In this document: positions 25,001 to 30,637 of the stretch, one piece after another
Position numbering within the stretch: position 1 is the stretch's first letter
How the letters are laid out: each line of letters opens with the position of its first letter
Origin: Owenia fusiformis
Lineage: Eukaryota > Annelida > Polychaeta > Sabellida > Oweniidae
NCBI GenBank assembly: GCA_903813345.2
Contig: CAIIXF020000012.1
Coordinates: forward strand, 5,499,318-5,563,317
Length of the DNA stretch: 64,000 nt
Direction of reading: 5' to 3'
Translations under genes and position numbers: made by a program
Notes under the pieces: model-generated
Database searches by the model: none
What the model was told of the DNA's origin: nothing
Seen by the model: only the letters and a program-made list of their open reading frames with translations

Positions 25001-27920
25001 TAGAGACAGTTTACCAGTAGTGGCATTGTCACGAAAACTACGGCCCAGTACTACACGACGTGTAAAATTATTGGGAGCTAACACACGACAACCGCTTGTG
25101 ACAAAAGAAAGTCTTTTACAAGCCATATCCAACCTGAAGCAAACAAGATCCCAGACTATAAATACAACAGAGCCAATGCATATGCAGATACCAATGAAGA
25201 GAGCAAGCACAATGGAGGAAGAGAGGCTTCTTGTCATTGAAAATGAAGAAGTAGAAAAGAAGAATAGAAAGAAGAAAGCGAAGGAAGGAAATATGCTTGG
25301 TTTCGGTAAGACTTTAAACGTACTAGGCGATGTTAAATATGTGAGGAAAGAGGCAGAAGACAAAGACGACAAAAAAGACACAAATAATAAGAAAGAAAAG
25401 AAAAAGAAGAATGTGTTGAAATCATGGGGAAAAATTGGAGTTGACGAAAAAGAACAAATTAACAAAAAGAAGGGCAAAAAGAGTAACCTGTCTAGTTTTG
25501 GTAAAGCTTTAAACACAGTAAGAGACGTAAAAAATGTGGACGACGTTTTATTAGACGATGAAGGAGGAAAAGAAGATGATGTAAATGAAGAGGAACAAAA
25601 AGAAACAGAAGAGAAACACAATCAACAGGGGAAACATAGCTCAACAAAGCTCGAGAAAAAGAAGAAAAACAAAAATAAGAAAAAGAACAAGAGAGAAGAG
25701 AACAAAAAGGAGAAGAAAAAAAGAAAGATTAAAAAAAGGAGAAAGGCAGAGAGAGAGAAAGATGCGGGGGATGAAGAGGAAGAAACAGATGAAGATGAGG
25801 AGATAGAAAGTGTCGAAAACACAGATGGAGAGGAGCAAGAAAAAGATAACAACGAAAAAGTTGAAGACAGTGAGGAAGATGATAATAAGAAAGAAGACGA
25901 AGAGGAAGCTTTAAACGTAGTAAGAGACGTAATAGATGTGGTTCATGTCGTACTAGGCGACAATGCAGGGAAGAAGAAAAAGAGGAAGGTGAAGAGTGGG
26001 AAGACAAAGCAGAAAATGAAGAGGATAAGGAGGAGGACAAAGAGAAAGAAAGAGGATGAAGAAGAGGAGGAAGACAAAGAGGACTATGATTACGAAAATG
26101 AGGAGGAGGAAGATGACGAAGACGATGAAGAAGACACAGAAGAAGATGAGGAGGAAGGCGAAGAGAAAGAAAATACAAAAGAGGATGCGGACGACAAAGA
26201 GGAGGATGAGGAAGGCATAGAGGAAGATGAAGATGATGAGGAAAAAGATGAAGACGAGGAAGCTGAAGAAAGCACAGATGAAGATAGTGACGAGACGGAG
26301 GAGGGCACAGAGGAAGAAAACACACAGCAAGAAGAGGACGAGAAAGAGGAGGATGAGGAAGGCATAGAGGAAGATGATGAGGAAAAAGATGATGATGATG
26401 TAGACGAAGAAGCTGAAGAAGACACAGATAAAGATAGTGACGAGACGGAGGAAGGCACAGAGGAAGAAAACACAGAGCAAGAAGAGGACGAGAAAGAGGA
26501 GGATGAGGAAGTCATAAAGGAAGATGATGAGGAAAAAGATGATGATGATGATGAAGACGAAGAAGCTGAAGAAGACGGAGGTGAAGATAGTGACGAGACG
26601 GAGGAAGGCACAGAGGAAGAAAACACAGAGCAAGAAGAGGACGACAAGGAGGAGGATGAGAAAGGAATGGAGGAAGATGAAGATGATGAGGAAAAAGATG
26701 AAGATGATGAAGACAAAGAAGCTGAAGAAGACACAGATGAAGATAGTGACGAGACGGAGGAAGGCACAGAGGAAGAAAACACAGAGCAAGAAGAGGACGA
26801 GAAAGAAGAGGATGAGGAAGGCATAGAGGAAGATGAAGATGATGAGGAAAAAGATGATGATGATGATGAAGACGAAGAAGCTGAAGAAGACGCAGATGAA
26901 GATAGTGACGAGACGGAGGAAGGCACAGAGGAAGAAAACACAGAGCAAGAAGAGGACGACAAGGAGGAGGATGAGGAAGGCATAGAGGAAGATGAGGAAA
27001 AAGATGATGATGATGAAGACGAAGAAGTTGAAGAAGACGCAGATGAAGATAGTGACGAGAAGGAGGAAGGCACAGAGGAAGAAAACATAGAGCAAGAAGA
27101 GGACAACAAAGAGGAGGATGAGGAAGGCATAGAGGAAGATGATGATGATGATGAGGAAAAAGAGGAAGATGAAGACAAAGAAGCTGACACAGATGAAGAT
27201 GATGACACAGAAAGCACAGAGGAAGAAAACACAGAACAAGGGAAGGACGACAAAGAGGAGGAGGAGGAGGAAGAAGAAGAAGATGATGAAGACGAACCAG
27301 CTCAAGAAGACACATATAAAGATGATGACGAGACGGAGGAAGGTACAGAGGAAGAAAACACAGAGCAAGAAGAGGATGACAAAGAGGAGGATGTGGAAGG
27401 CATAGAGGAAGATGATAAGGAAAAAGATGAATATGATCAAGAGGAAGAAGCTGGAGATGAAGACGATAAAGAGGAAGGCACAGAGGAAGAAAACATTGAG
27501 GAAGAGGAGGAAGACAAAGACCCGCATGAGGAATATTTAGATGATGAAGAAAAACAAGAGGAGGAAGACAAAGAGGAAGATGATGATGAAAAGGATGAGA
27601 AAGAAGATGACAGTGCGGAAGAGGAGAGGGAAGATGAAGAATACACTGGGGAGTTTGTAGAGGAAAAAGATGAGGAAGACGGATATGAGGAAGGCATAGG
27701 GGAAGAACAAAAGAGGGAAGATGAAGAATATACAGAGGAACTTGAAGAGCTGAAAAATGAAGGGGATGAGGATGACAGACATGAGGAGGAAGACATAGAG
27801 GAGCAAGATGACGAGGAAAAGAAAGACAATGAGGAACATAATGAAGATGAGGAGGGCATTGAAGACAAAGAGGAATACGAGGAGGAAGAGGAGGAGATAG
27901 ACCAAGATGAAAATGACTGA
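546..27920 (+). CDS. Formin, FMNL-like / diaphanous-related type, 22 exons seen, 5' end outside window
   Basis: Formins nucleate and elongate unbranched actin filaments under Rho-GTPase control at the cell cortex. I joined exons 546-1006, 1247-1330, 1505-1647, 3718-3844, 5916-5966, 6286-6384, 8260-8409, 8627-8743, 8941-9150, 9417-9485, 9732-9894, 10082-10206, 17969-18074, 18434-18670, 18937-19133, 19369-19455, 19650-19718, 20107-20187, 21626-21755, 22614-22717, 24666-24830 and 24978-27920. Phases close exactly, giving 1971 residues after the first partial codon. Order: unstructured N-terminus (1-153), GBD/FH3 (about 155-410), coiled coil (about 420-505), minimal FH1 (about 558-570), FH2 (about 580-991), basic/acidic tail (992-1971). 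FH2 marks include [39 protein letters not shown] and [10 protein letters not shown], the last two closest to FMNL proteins. The formin call is strong. The subfamily is inferred from remembered family patterns, not from an alignment. Confidence 0.9.
1247..1330 (+). CDS. Formin exon B (start of GBD)
   Basis: The acceptor is ttttag and the donor CAG|GTATAG, phase 0 at both ends. Residues [15 protein letters not shown] resemble the LP..KR..L.. segment that opens the GTPase-binding domain of diaphanous-related formins. In these proteins this region binds Rho-family GTPases and contributes to autoinhibition. Confidence 0.8.
1505..1647 (+). CDS. Formin exon C (GBD)
   Basis: The acceptor is ttcaag and the donor CCAG|GTATTA, ending two bases into a codon. 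The product begins [17 protein letters not shown], followed by a leucine-rich helix ([20 protein letters not shown]). This matches the P..YV..L.......L..LL..LR..L...P pattern of the formin GBD. Confidence 0.85.
1850..2420. repeat. Degenerate tandem repeat, about 130-bp unit, about four copies
   Basis: The words AAAATCATCTAAAAGTTCTC, AGAAGTTCAAATC.GACTT, GAGATTTGACCTC and AAAAAGGTAAA recur in order about every 130 bp. This type of ACCTTGACC-rich intron repeat is common in marine invertebrates. Confidence 0.7.
2634..3456. mobile_element. AT-rich MITE-like element with short terminal inverted repeats
   Basis: The left end TGCTTCTTTATTCGG.ACATTAA pairs with the right end TTTAATGAATAAAGAAGCA. The interior is full of TTCGGTAAAT and its complement ATTTACCGAA, including two direct copies of TTCGGTAAATAGCAAATTAG near 3093-3140. 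No coding capacity. Confidence 0.5.
3718..3844 (+). CDS. Formin exon D (GBD/FH3 armadillo helix)
   Basis: The acceptor is tatttag and the donor TCG|GTACGT. The split serine codon joins to [20 protein letters not shown], equivalent to the SWV.EF...GGL..LLD.L motif of the DRF GBD/FH3 fold. It follows exon C after a 2.07-kb intron filled with repeats. Confidence 0.85.
3845..5915. other. Formin intron D, mostly unremarkable
   Basis: Contains C-rich runs near 4308-4330 and a GC-richer stretch near 4860-4980, but no coding exon I can support. A small inverted-repeat element at its 3' end is listed separately. Confidence 0.5.
5704..5876. mobile_element. Small inverted-repeat element (about 170 bp)
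   Basis: GGTGTAAAAGGGTAGGTGGTCC on the left pairs imperfectly with GGACCATAATTTCTTTTACACC on the right. The interior has further self-complementary GGTCC/GGACC words. MITE-like, family unknown. Confidence 0.4.
5916..5966 (+). CDS. Formin exon E (FH3 micro-exon)
   Basis: A 51-bp exon between ttttcag and AAG|GTAAGT, phase 0 on both sides. It encodes [17 protein letters not shown], aligned with the family's H..I.CLKA.MN...G helix. It is short, and its support is phase, splice sites and position in the FH3. Confidence 0.75.
6286..6384 (+). CDS. Formin exon F (FH3)
   Basis: The acceptor is gttacag and the donor CAG|GTCAGG, 99 bp, phase 0. The product [20 protein letters not shown] and following helix matches the G...(V/I)....GA...I...L.......K..A..LL repeat of DRF FH3 and leads directly into exon G. 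Confidence 0.85.
6598..7275. mobile_element. 678-bp foldback MITE with 8-bp target site duplication
   Basis: The left end TTATCCTGTTCCCGGACTAT is the reverse complement, with few changes, of the right end (...GTCCTGGAACGGGATAA). Arms extend about 215 bp. An inner nested inverted repeat (about 6806-6855 against 6950-7003, word AACAAATCCATTTTACA) sits in the loop. CCAGTAAT occurs at 6590-6597 and again at 7276-7283, a clean 8-bp target duplication. The terminal 180 bp are homologous to the ends of the giant foldback at 10274-16828. An 8-bp duplication suggests hAT- or P-type transposition, but no transposase is present. Confidence 0.85.
7321..7457. repeat. Near-perfect hairpin, arms about 41 bp
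   Basis: ACTGGATGACCATGAGGTGG and following bases on the left reappear inverted at 7415-7457. The loop contains a second dyad, ATACTAGGC.../...GCCTAGTAT. The hairpin ends beside the element at 7461. Confidence 0.75.
7461..7894. mobile_element. 434-bp MITE with 15-bp perfect terminal inverted repeats
   Basis: TTTATTATGCACCTC at the left end and GAGGTGCATAATAAA at the right end are exact complements. The interior contains another copy of the GAGGATAGGTATTCTGG word from the neighbouring hairpin. No coding capacity. Confidence 0.6.
7894..7942. repeat. Perfect 49-bp hairpin
   Basis: AGTGAAATATTGGACC pairs exactly with GGTCCAATATTTCACT around a loop that is itself dyadic (GGGCCGAAGGCCC). It directly abuts the preceding MITE. 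Confidence 0.8.
7967..8199. mobile_element. Possible MITE with ATTATTACCACC ends
   Basis: ATTATTACCACC near the left end pairs with GGTGGTAATAAT near the right end. The interior contains GACCGGT dyads and a TGACGT...ACGTCA pair. Weak evidence. Confidence 0.35.
8260..8409 (+). CDS. Formin exon G (FH3)
   Basis: The acceptor is tttccag and the donor CAG|GTATAC, 150 bp, phase 0. [19 protein letters not shown] followed by [12 protein letters not shown] is the most recognisable FH3 segment here (family pattern LL.ALC....G...VL.A.......E..RF..L...L). Confidence 0.92.
8627..8743 (+). CDS. Formin exon H (FH3 end)
   Basis: The acceptor is ctttacag and the donor AAG|GTTAGA, 117 bp, phase 0. [20 protein letters not shown] then [12 protein letters not shown] fits the ACM.FIN......D...R..L..EF...GL helix pair that closes the DRF FH3 domain. 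Confidence 0.92.
8941..9150 (+). CDS. Formin exon I (FH3 to coiled coil)
   Basis: The acceptor is tatcccag and the donor GAG|GTAAGT, 210 bp. After [20 protein letters not shown] come charged heptads ([20 protein letters not shown]) typical of the coiled coil that follows FH3 in FMNL and DAAM/DIAPH proteins. Confidence 0.85.
9299..9448. repeat. (AAAT)n tract and 70-bp tandem duplication spanning a splice acceptor
   Basis: AAATAAATAAAT-type repeats run to about 9324. From about 9309, GTAACACAAAAGAA and flanking bases occur twice with an exact 70-bp offset (9347 and 9417). The second copy carries the functional ttgtag acceptor and the start of exon J. Confidence 0.75.
9417..9485 (+). CDS. Formin exon J (coiled coil)
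   Basis: A 69-bp exon between ttgtag and CAG|GTATGT. It encodes [20 protein letters not shown] and then RLQ, continuing the helix. Its 3' splice site and first bases lie in the second copy of a 70-bp tandem duplication, whose first copy has lost the AG acceptor (ttcaag). Confidence 0.8.
9732..9894 (+). CDS. Formin exon K (linker before FH1)
   Basis: The acceptor is atttcag. The donor TTAC|GTAGGT leaves one base that completes a Gln codon with exon L. The product is charged and then Ser/Thr-rich, ending SRKRFL. The in-frame alternative reads on to a stop, so the donor at 9895 is required. Confidence 0.75.
10082..10206 (+). CDS. Formin exon L (FH1 and FH2 lasso)
   Basis: The acceptor is atttcag and the donor AAG|GTAAAC. 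It encodes a single short polyproline run ([11 protein letters not shown]), which is the whole FH1, and then [19 protein letters not shown]. The lasso Trp of FH2 is in LNW. The second hydrophobic lasso position is Phe, as in FMNL-type formins. The next intron (10207-17968) holds the giant foldback. Confidence 0.92.
11218..12690. repeat. Minisatellite in left foldback arm (AATACAATGCAGTGC-type)
   Basis: About 1.45 kb built from AATACAATGCAGTGC variants with units of roughly 10-15 bp. TAC/TGC/AAT/CAG words leave all frames open, producing long Cys/Ile/Leu/His or Gln/Asn/Cys reading frames on both strands. These are compositional artefacts, not genes. Confidence 0.9.
13464..13682. other. Loop of the giant foldback
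   Basis: About 220 bp between the arms, made of the same GTGCGCA / ACTGGGCCGCGGTGTG words seen in the outer arms. The loop is therefore probably derived from arm sequence rather than from a coding core. Confidence 0.6.
14455..15888. repeat. Minisatellite in right foldback arm (inverted copy)
   Basis: Reverse-complement counterpart of the left-arm minisatellite (GCACTGCATTGTATT variants). Copy order differs in places from the left arm, suggesting unequal exchange or repeat slippage after the inverted duplication. Confidence 0.9.
16351..16642. repeat. 146-bp tandem duplication present only in the right arm
   Basis: TAATTAACTTTGCACAACGC begins at 16351 and again at 16497, and each copy runs through TCCCCTATCGCTTTCCGTA. 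The left arm has a single copy (about 10590-10745). Confidence 0.8.
16907..17916. mobile_element. Deleted Tc1/mariner-type element with TA duplication
   Basis: CAGGGTGTCCCAAAAAAAAG at the left end matches the complement of the right end, and inverted homology continues for about 200 bp. The element is flanked by TA on both sides. It carries a shrunken transposase pseudogene on the minus strand and lies 78 bp beyond the giant foldback. Confidence 0.85.
17254..17611 (-). pseudogene. Mariner-like transposase remnant lacking the DDE core
   Basis: Reading from 17611 on the minus strand, [25 protein letters not shown], an internal stop, [19 protein letters not shown] and another stop form a helix-turn-helix DNA-binding N-terminus of the DUF4817 type. 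It is fused after a frame change to a typical transposase C-terminus ([20 protein letters not shown] ... [14 protein letters not shown]). The DDE catalytic centre is missing, so it cannot encode an active enzyme. Confidence 0.8.
17969..18074 (+). CDS. Formin exon M (FH2)
   Basis: The acceptor is gtttcag and the donor CAAG|GTAAGG, ending one base into a codon. [19 protein letters not shown] matches the FMNL-type FH2 pattern D(D/E).ILE.LN.(D/E).FE..F. This confirms that the 7.76-kb intron with the foldback is spliced within the FH2 domain. Confidence 0.92.
18434..18670 (+). CDS. Formin exon N (FH2 knob/linker)
   Basis: The acceptor is ttttaacag and the donor CTAC|GTAAGA. The exon ends with DRARNL, the family's (K/R)RA.N(L/V) motif before the actin-binding Ile. 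The first 65 residues are diverged from typical FH2 linker sequence, so the acceptor is less secure than the donor. Confidence 0.8.
18937..19133 (+). CDS. Formin exon O (FH2)
   Basis: The acceptor is catttcag and the donor GAA|GTAAGC. The product starts [20 protein letters not shown] and contains [16 protein letters not shown], which corresponds to the canonical L..LL..LPT..E...L helix. The Ile after RARNL sits at the position critical for actin binding in characterised formins. Confidence 0.93.
19369..19455 (+). CDS. Formin exon P (FH2)
   Basis: The acceptor is atttatag and the donor TCA|GTAAGA, 87 bp. [20 protein letters not shown] resembles the FMNL FH2 segment F.KIERL..K...M.F..NF. Confidence 0.92.
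19650..19718 (+). CDS. Formin exon Q (FH2)
   Basis: The acceptor is gttgtag and the donor CAG|GTAAGT, 69 bp. [20 protein letters not shown] fits the Q...I..AS..V..S.KL.K.L. helix of FH2. Confidence 0.9.
20107..20187 (+). CDS. Formin exon R (FH2 GNYMN motif)
   Basis: The acceptor is atttgtag and the donor AAA|GTACGT, 81 bp. [15 protein letters not shown] followed by GFKLDSLPK is the signature FH2 motif and is nearly identical to the FMNL form. Confidence 0.96.
21092..21324. mobile_element. Inverted-repeat element of about 233 bp
   Basis: TTCTTCAAACGTGTTCCATT through TTTCTGTTGGT is mirrored by ACCAACAGAAAGGC through AATGGAACAAGTTTGAAGAA, arms about 50 bp. It lies in the intron after formin exon R. 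Confidence 0.65.
21626..21755 (+). CDS. Formin exon S (FH2)
   Basis: The acceptor is tttgtcag and the donor [30 protein letters not shown] matches the L.(D/E).KS.D....LLH.(I/V) helix that follows GNYMN in FH2. It then ends in a Gly-rich turn (VGRGG). Confidence 0.9.
21787..22149. mobile_element. Palindromic MITE of about 363 bp
   Basis: CCAGGTCGTTCAATAAGTTC at the left end is exactly complementary to GAACTTATTGAACGACCTGG at the right end. Arms extend inward with mismatches (TTTTTGATATTTTCTCATGA against TCATGGGAAAATGTCAAAAA). The interior includes TGACTT and ACGTCA. No coding capacity. Confidence 0.8.
22247..22344. repeat. Three direct copies of a near-palindromic GGATATCGTTACGATATACTC... unit
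   Basis: GGATATCG(T/G)(T/A)ACGATATACTCCG occurs at about 22251, 22280 and 22321. Each unit is self-complementary (GGATATCG against CGATATAC). Confidence 0.8.
22614..22717 (+). CDS. Formin exon T (FH2)
   Basis: The acceptor is tatttcag and the donor CAA|GTATCC, phase 0. [20 protein letters not shown] matches the family's D(V/I)..L..GM......E helix. A later donor (after 22736) is possible but would add a non-family Lys run. Confidence 0.88.
23545..24519. mobile_element. Second deleted mariner-type element (CAGGGTGACCC ends)
   Basis: CAGGGTGACCCAAAAAAATG pairs with the complement at 24500-24519, followed inward by about 190 bp of inverted homology. It is flanked by TA. The right arm is part of the transposase remnant on the minus strand. 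It is a different family from the element at 16907. Confidence 0.85.
23757..24330 (-). pseudogene. Mariner-like DDE transposase fragment
   Basis: On the minus strand, [14 protein letters not shown], then [19 protein letters not shown], then after stops and frame changes [16 protein letters not shown] and [20 protein letters not shown] with [12 protein letters not shown]. These are the central and C-terminal blocks of the Tc1/mariner transposases whose hallmarks are QDGATPHTS and SPDL.P.DFFLWGYLK. The N-terminus is missing and there are several disruptions. Confidence 0.8.
24666..24830 (+). CDS. Formin exon U (FH2 C-terminal subdomain)
   Basis: The acceptor is tttcaag. The exon ends AAG|GCTAGT, a GC donor. 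[23 protein letters not shown] and [12 protein letters not shown] reproduce the FH2 end pattern (A...F..(V/L)..YFGE.P....P..FF..F..F). Using the GT four bases later instead gives a stop six residues into the next exon. Confidence 0.9.
24978..27920 (+). CDS. Formin last exon: DAD-like stretch, Lys-rich then Glu/Asp-rich repeat tail
   Basis: The acceptor is attacag and the stop TGA is at 27918-27920. The first 60 residues are basic and include [13 protein letters not shown], which faintly resembles the diaphanous autoregulatory (DAD) helix MD.LLEAL. Next come Lys-rich blocks with three copies of an FGKALN/VRDV motif. From about 25770 there are near-continuous Glu/Asp/Lys repeats of roughly 50 residues ([20 protein letters not shown] core, about seven copies). 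Purine-only codons (GAA, GAC, GAT, AAA) explain the long Ser-rich frames on the other strand. It could instead be a separate gene or isoform starting at an internal ATG, but the open frame reaches the splice acceptor with no stop. Confidence 0.7.
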   Translation, partial: NCHKDNQTRDSLPVVALSRKLRPSTTRRVKLLGANTRQPLVTKESLLQAISNLKQTRSQTINTTEPMHMQIPMKRASTMEEERLLVIENEEVEKKNRKKKAKEGNMLGFGKTLNVLGDVKYVRKEAEDKDDKKDTNNKKEKKKKNVLKSWGKIGVDEKEQINKKKGKKSNLSSFGKALNTVRDVKNVDDVLLDDEGGKEDDVNEEEQKETEEKHNQQGKHSSTKLEKKKKNKNKKKNKREENKKEKKKRKIKKRRKAEREKDAGDEEEETDEDEEIESVENTDGEEQEKDNNEKVEDSEEDDNKKEDEEEALNVVRDVIDVVHVVLGDNAGKKKKRKVKSGKTKQKMKRIRRRTKRKKEDEEEEEDKEDYDYENEEEEDDEDDEEDTEEDEEEGEEKENTKEDADDKEEDEEGIEEDEDDEEKDEDEEAEESTDEDSDETEEGTEEENTQQEEDEKEEDEEGIEEDDEEKDDDDVDEEAEEDTDKDSDETEEGTEEENTEQEEDEKEEDEEVIKEDDEEKDDDDDEDEEAEEDGGEDSDETEEGTEEENTEQEEDDKEEDEKGMEEDEDDEEKDEDDEDKEAEEDTDEDSDETEEGTEEENTEQEEDEKEEDEEGIEEDEDDEEKDDDDDEDEEAEEDADEDSDETEEGTEEENTEQEEDDKEEDEEGIEEDEEKDDDDEDEEVEEDADEDSDEKEEGTEEENIEQEEDNKEEDEEGIEEDDDDDEEKEEDEDKEADTDEDDDTESTEEENTEQGKDDKEEEEEEEEEDDEDEPAQEDTYKDDDETEEGTEEENTEQEEDDKEEDVEGIEEDDKEKDEYDQEEEAGDEDDKEEGTEEENIEEEEEDKDPHEEYLDDEEKQEEEDKEEDDDEKDEKEDDSAEEEREDEEYTGEFVEEKDEEDGYEEGIGEEQKREDEEYTEELEELKNEGDEDDRHEEEDIEEQDDEEKKDNEEHNEDEEGIEDKEEYEEEEEEIDQDEND

Positions 27921-27931
27921 GACACCAACGA

Positions 27932-27937
27932 AATAAA
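27932..27937 (+). promoter_or_regulatory. Polyadenylation signal AATAAA for the formin gene
   Basis: A canonical AATAAA lies only 12 bases after the stop codon and is followed by an A-run. This would make a very short 3' UTR. Confidence 0.55.
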
Positions 27938-28468
27938 AAAAAATAGCATTATATTAGTGCAGCAATTAGACAATTTAAAACTATAACAATTACAAAAACT
28001 CTAATGGGATATATTATCAAAGGGCCTACACTTCTTGGCCTAATAGAGATTTTACATTTTGGCATGCCAACCTAAGGTCCTTACCATGGCATGGGTGCAC
28101 TAAGGTTCTATCACTTTTGGAAGAGTTTATTTTCATTCAAAAGGTAGTATAGGAGTCGATACATTTTATAAGCACAAAATTTGAATACACACTCAGTGGA
28201 GTCAGTTACTGGAATAAAACCTAGACATTGCAAATCTATATAGTAATGTATTAGTTTAGTATATAATTTATCAATTGTGCAAAAGACCCCATGCAGAACA
28301 GTTCTAGCGATAAAGACAATCTTCCCATTACAAACCAAAGGCTTTACCAAATTGCCCAAAAAATCACTATTGATTTTTCTATTATTGCAGACATTTATGG
28401 TTAGTTTATTGACTAAATTTCACAAACAGGCACAGTTCTAAAAGATCTTACTTGAATATTCAAATTAA

Positions 28469-29212
28469 GGTGCTATGGAAGTTAACAGGAAATGACAAAA
28501 CAAAAAATGTCAAAACCATGCTGGATTTTGAAAATTTTTTGAATCAAGATAGCAGAGTTCTGTTTGGACCTCCAGTCAGTTTAATTAGTTCCACATATCA
28601 TTTACATGACTGGGAACACAAGGAAAATGGTCAGAATGACCATAAACATGATGAAATAACCTTGTCAGCCCTCTGAAAATGTGACTGAAAAATAGCTAAG
28701 AGTAGGTGCTCAGGAAAGGTCACTGAAGAGAATCTTTTGACTTTTTCAGAAAATGTGCCCAATCTATTACTCTAAATGATACAATTTTGAAAAAAATCAT
28801 ATCATTCTCAGAAAAAGAAAAAAAATGAATTCAAAATCGATCTATTTTCCTTTTAACTACAGCAATTATTGTTTCAGACAATTTTTTAAAATTTCAAAGA
28901 TTGTATCATTAAGAGCAATATATTAGACACATTTTCTGAAAAAATCAAGGGATTCTGTTCATTGACCTTTCCTGAGCCCTACTTTTAGCTATTTTTCAGT
29001 CACATTTTCAGAGGGCAGAAAAGGTTATTTCATCATGTTAATGGTCATTCTGACCATTTTCCTTGTGTTCCCGGTCGTTTAAATATGTTGAACTAGTTAA
29101 ACTGACTGGAGGTCCAAACAGAACTCTGTTATCTTGGTTCAAAAAAAATTCAGAATCGAGCATGGTTTTGACATTTTTTGTTTTGTCATTTCTGTTAACT
29201 TACATAGCACCT
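28469..29212. mobile_element. Foldback element of about 744 bp flanked by TTAA
   Basis: TTAA at 28465-28468 and 29213-29216 flanks GGTGCTATG... and its complement ...CATAGCACCT. The arms pair for about 320 bp (for example CTGGAGGTCCAAACAGAACT against its complement at 28560-28580), with a loop near 28780-28900. TTAA targets are typical of piggyBac and Kolobok elements. No transposase here. Confidence 0.75.
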
Positions 29213-29219
29213 TTAATTA

Positions 29220-29430
29220 CAAATTAAAATGTGTTGCATGAAACACATTGATGAATTTGTTCATACAAACTGGAGAAAGTATATAATCTGGGTTCTCCAC
29301 TTTCAATGAACACATTTTTTGTACTTTCTCCTGCATGTCTGAACAAATATTTTGTGTCCATTCTCCAACATGCATAAGCAAATGATTTGTACTTTCTCCA
29401 TTGTGCATGAACCAAAACGCTGTCCATTCT
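29220..29430. repeat. Minisatellite of about 34 bp reading H-x-G-E on the minus strand
   Basis: On the minus strand, CATGCA..(A/T)GGAGAAAGTACAAA-type units repeat about every 34 bp (29270-29420). A related word, CATACTGGAGAAAGTATATA, reappears at about 37240 on the far side of the LINE. Confidence 0.5.
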
Positions 29431-29453
29431 CTTCCGTGATTTCAATATCAGAG

Positions 29454-30637
29454 CTGTCAAGTGTCCCGCGAATGGCGGGATTATCCCGCGAATTTGACCA
29501 AAATTTGGCTTATTCGCGTGTCCCGCAATGTCCCGCGAATTCCCGCAAATGACGGCTTTGACCTCCGCGAATTTTCAAAATTGTAACAATCCCCGAGGCT
29601 AAATAATTGTGATTATCTTGTGATATAAGAAGCTAAGCTTTTTGCACTTTTGAGGAGTCAAGTTTACCTAATTTGAAAAGTGCTGCCGAACTCCCAGTGC
29701 ATCAGATCATCGGAGACTGTTTTTGGAAAGAGCATAGTACACTTAACTTGTAAAACTATGATTTTGATCCAAATAACACCATAGTTGGCTTCTAGCATGC
29801 CGTTTGGTATCAAAATAAAGAGGAAGAGTGCAAATTTCATTTTAATTACGGAAATAGGGATGTATGTCACAATTAGTTCCAACGTTGGCCTTTTTACTAC
29901 GCGTGTCACGGCCTTCATCTCAGAACTGAAAAATTTTAGCAAACGCGAGTTCCAATAAATGGACACTGATATCTCGAAAAGAAACCTGACTCCCTATAAT
30001 TTGATGTAGAATAATCGAACCCCTATATGAATAGGTACATTTTGATATATAACACTATGGGGGTAAATGTTTCATAGTTGGTCACGAACGCCATAAGTGC
30101 AAAGTATTCACAAGAATAAGTTTTTGAATTTCGTGTCGGATTACGGTACTCACACCTAAAGCGTGGTTTTTTGATAGTTTAATAATAGTTCTATGCGTAT
30201 TGTGTGGAATCGTGTTGACGTTTACTTAAGTTAAGTGCATTATATTTGATAAATCAGTATCTGAAAGTTTGATTCAAGAGTACTTTTACATAAAAAATCC
30301 CTTGAATGTCCTGCGACATCCCGCAAAAGGTGGATGTCCCGCAAAATCCCGCGAATTTAAGGCACTTTGTCTAAAAAAATTATCCCTCTATGAAGTCTTT
30401 GCAATTGGTGGTTAACCTGTTAACTGTCCCGCAAGTAACGTGTTTGTCCCTCGAATGGTCCCGCGAAATCCCGCGAATATTTGATCAAAATTTGACCTTT
30501 TTAGCGCAATCACGCAAATCCCTTAAATGTCCCGCGAAATCCCGCGAATTTAGGTGGATGTCCCGCAAAATCCCGCGAATTTTTGGCACAGGGTCTTAAA
30601 AATCTGTCCCGCGAGAAAATCTTTGGGGGTTGACAGT
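29454..30637. mobile_element. CCCGCGAAT-rich element with CTGTCAA / TTGACAG ends
   Basis: Both ends are dense in TCCCGCGAAT, CCCGCAAAT and relatives (29468-29570 and 30305-30615), while the centre (29580-30300) is ordinary AT-rich DNA. Outermost CTGTCAA and TTGACAG are complementary. The GC-rich words stand out sharply from the surroundings. Confidence 0.45.

Noticed and set aside
25953-27973. Ser-, Leu- or Phe-rich frames opposite the acidic tail (for example a 524-codon frame)
   Set aside because: The complement of GAA/GAC/GAT/AAA repeats is stop-poor. The plus frame is in phase with FH2 and has a stop and poly(A) signal.
29224-29460. C2H2 zinc-finger gene on the minus strand
   Set aside because: H-x-G-E recurs every 11-12 codons rather than 28, and the Cys/His spacing is absent. 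Kept only as a minisatellite with a speculative origin.
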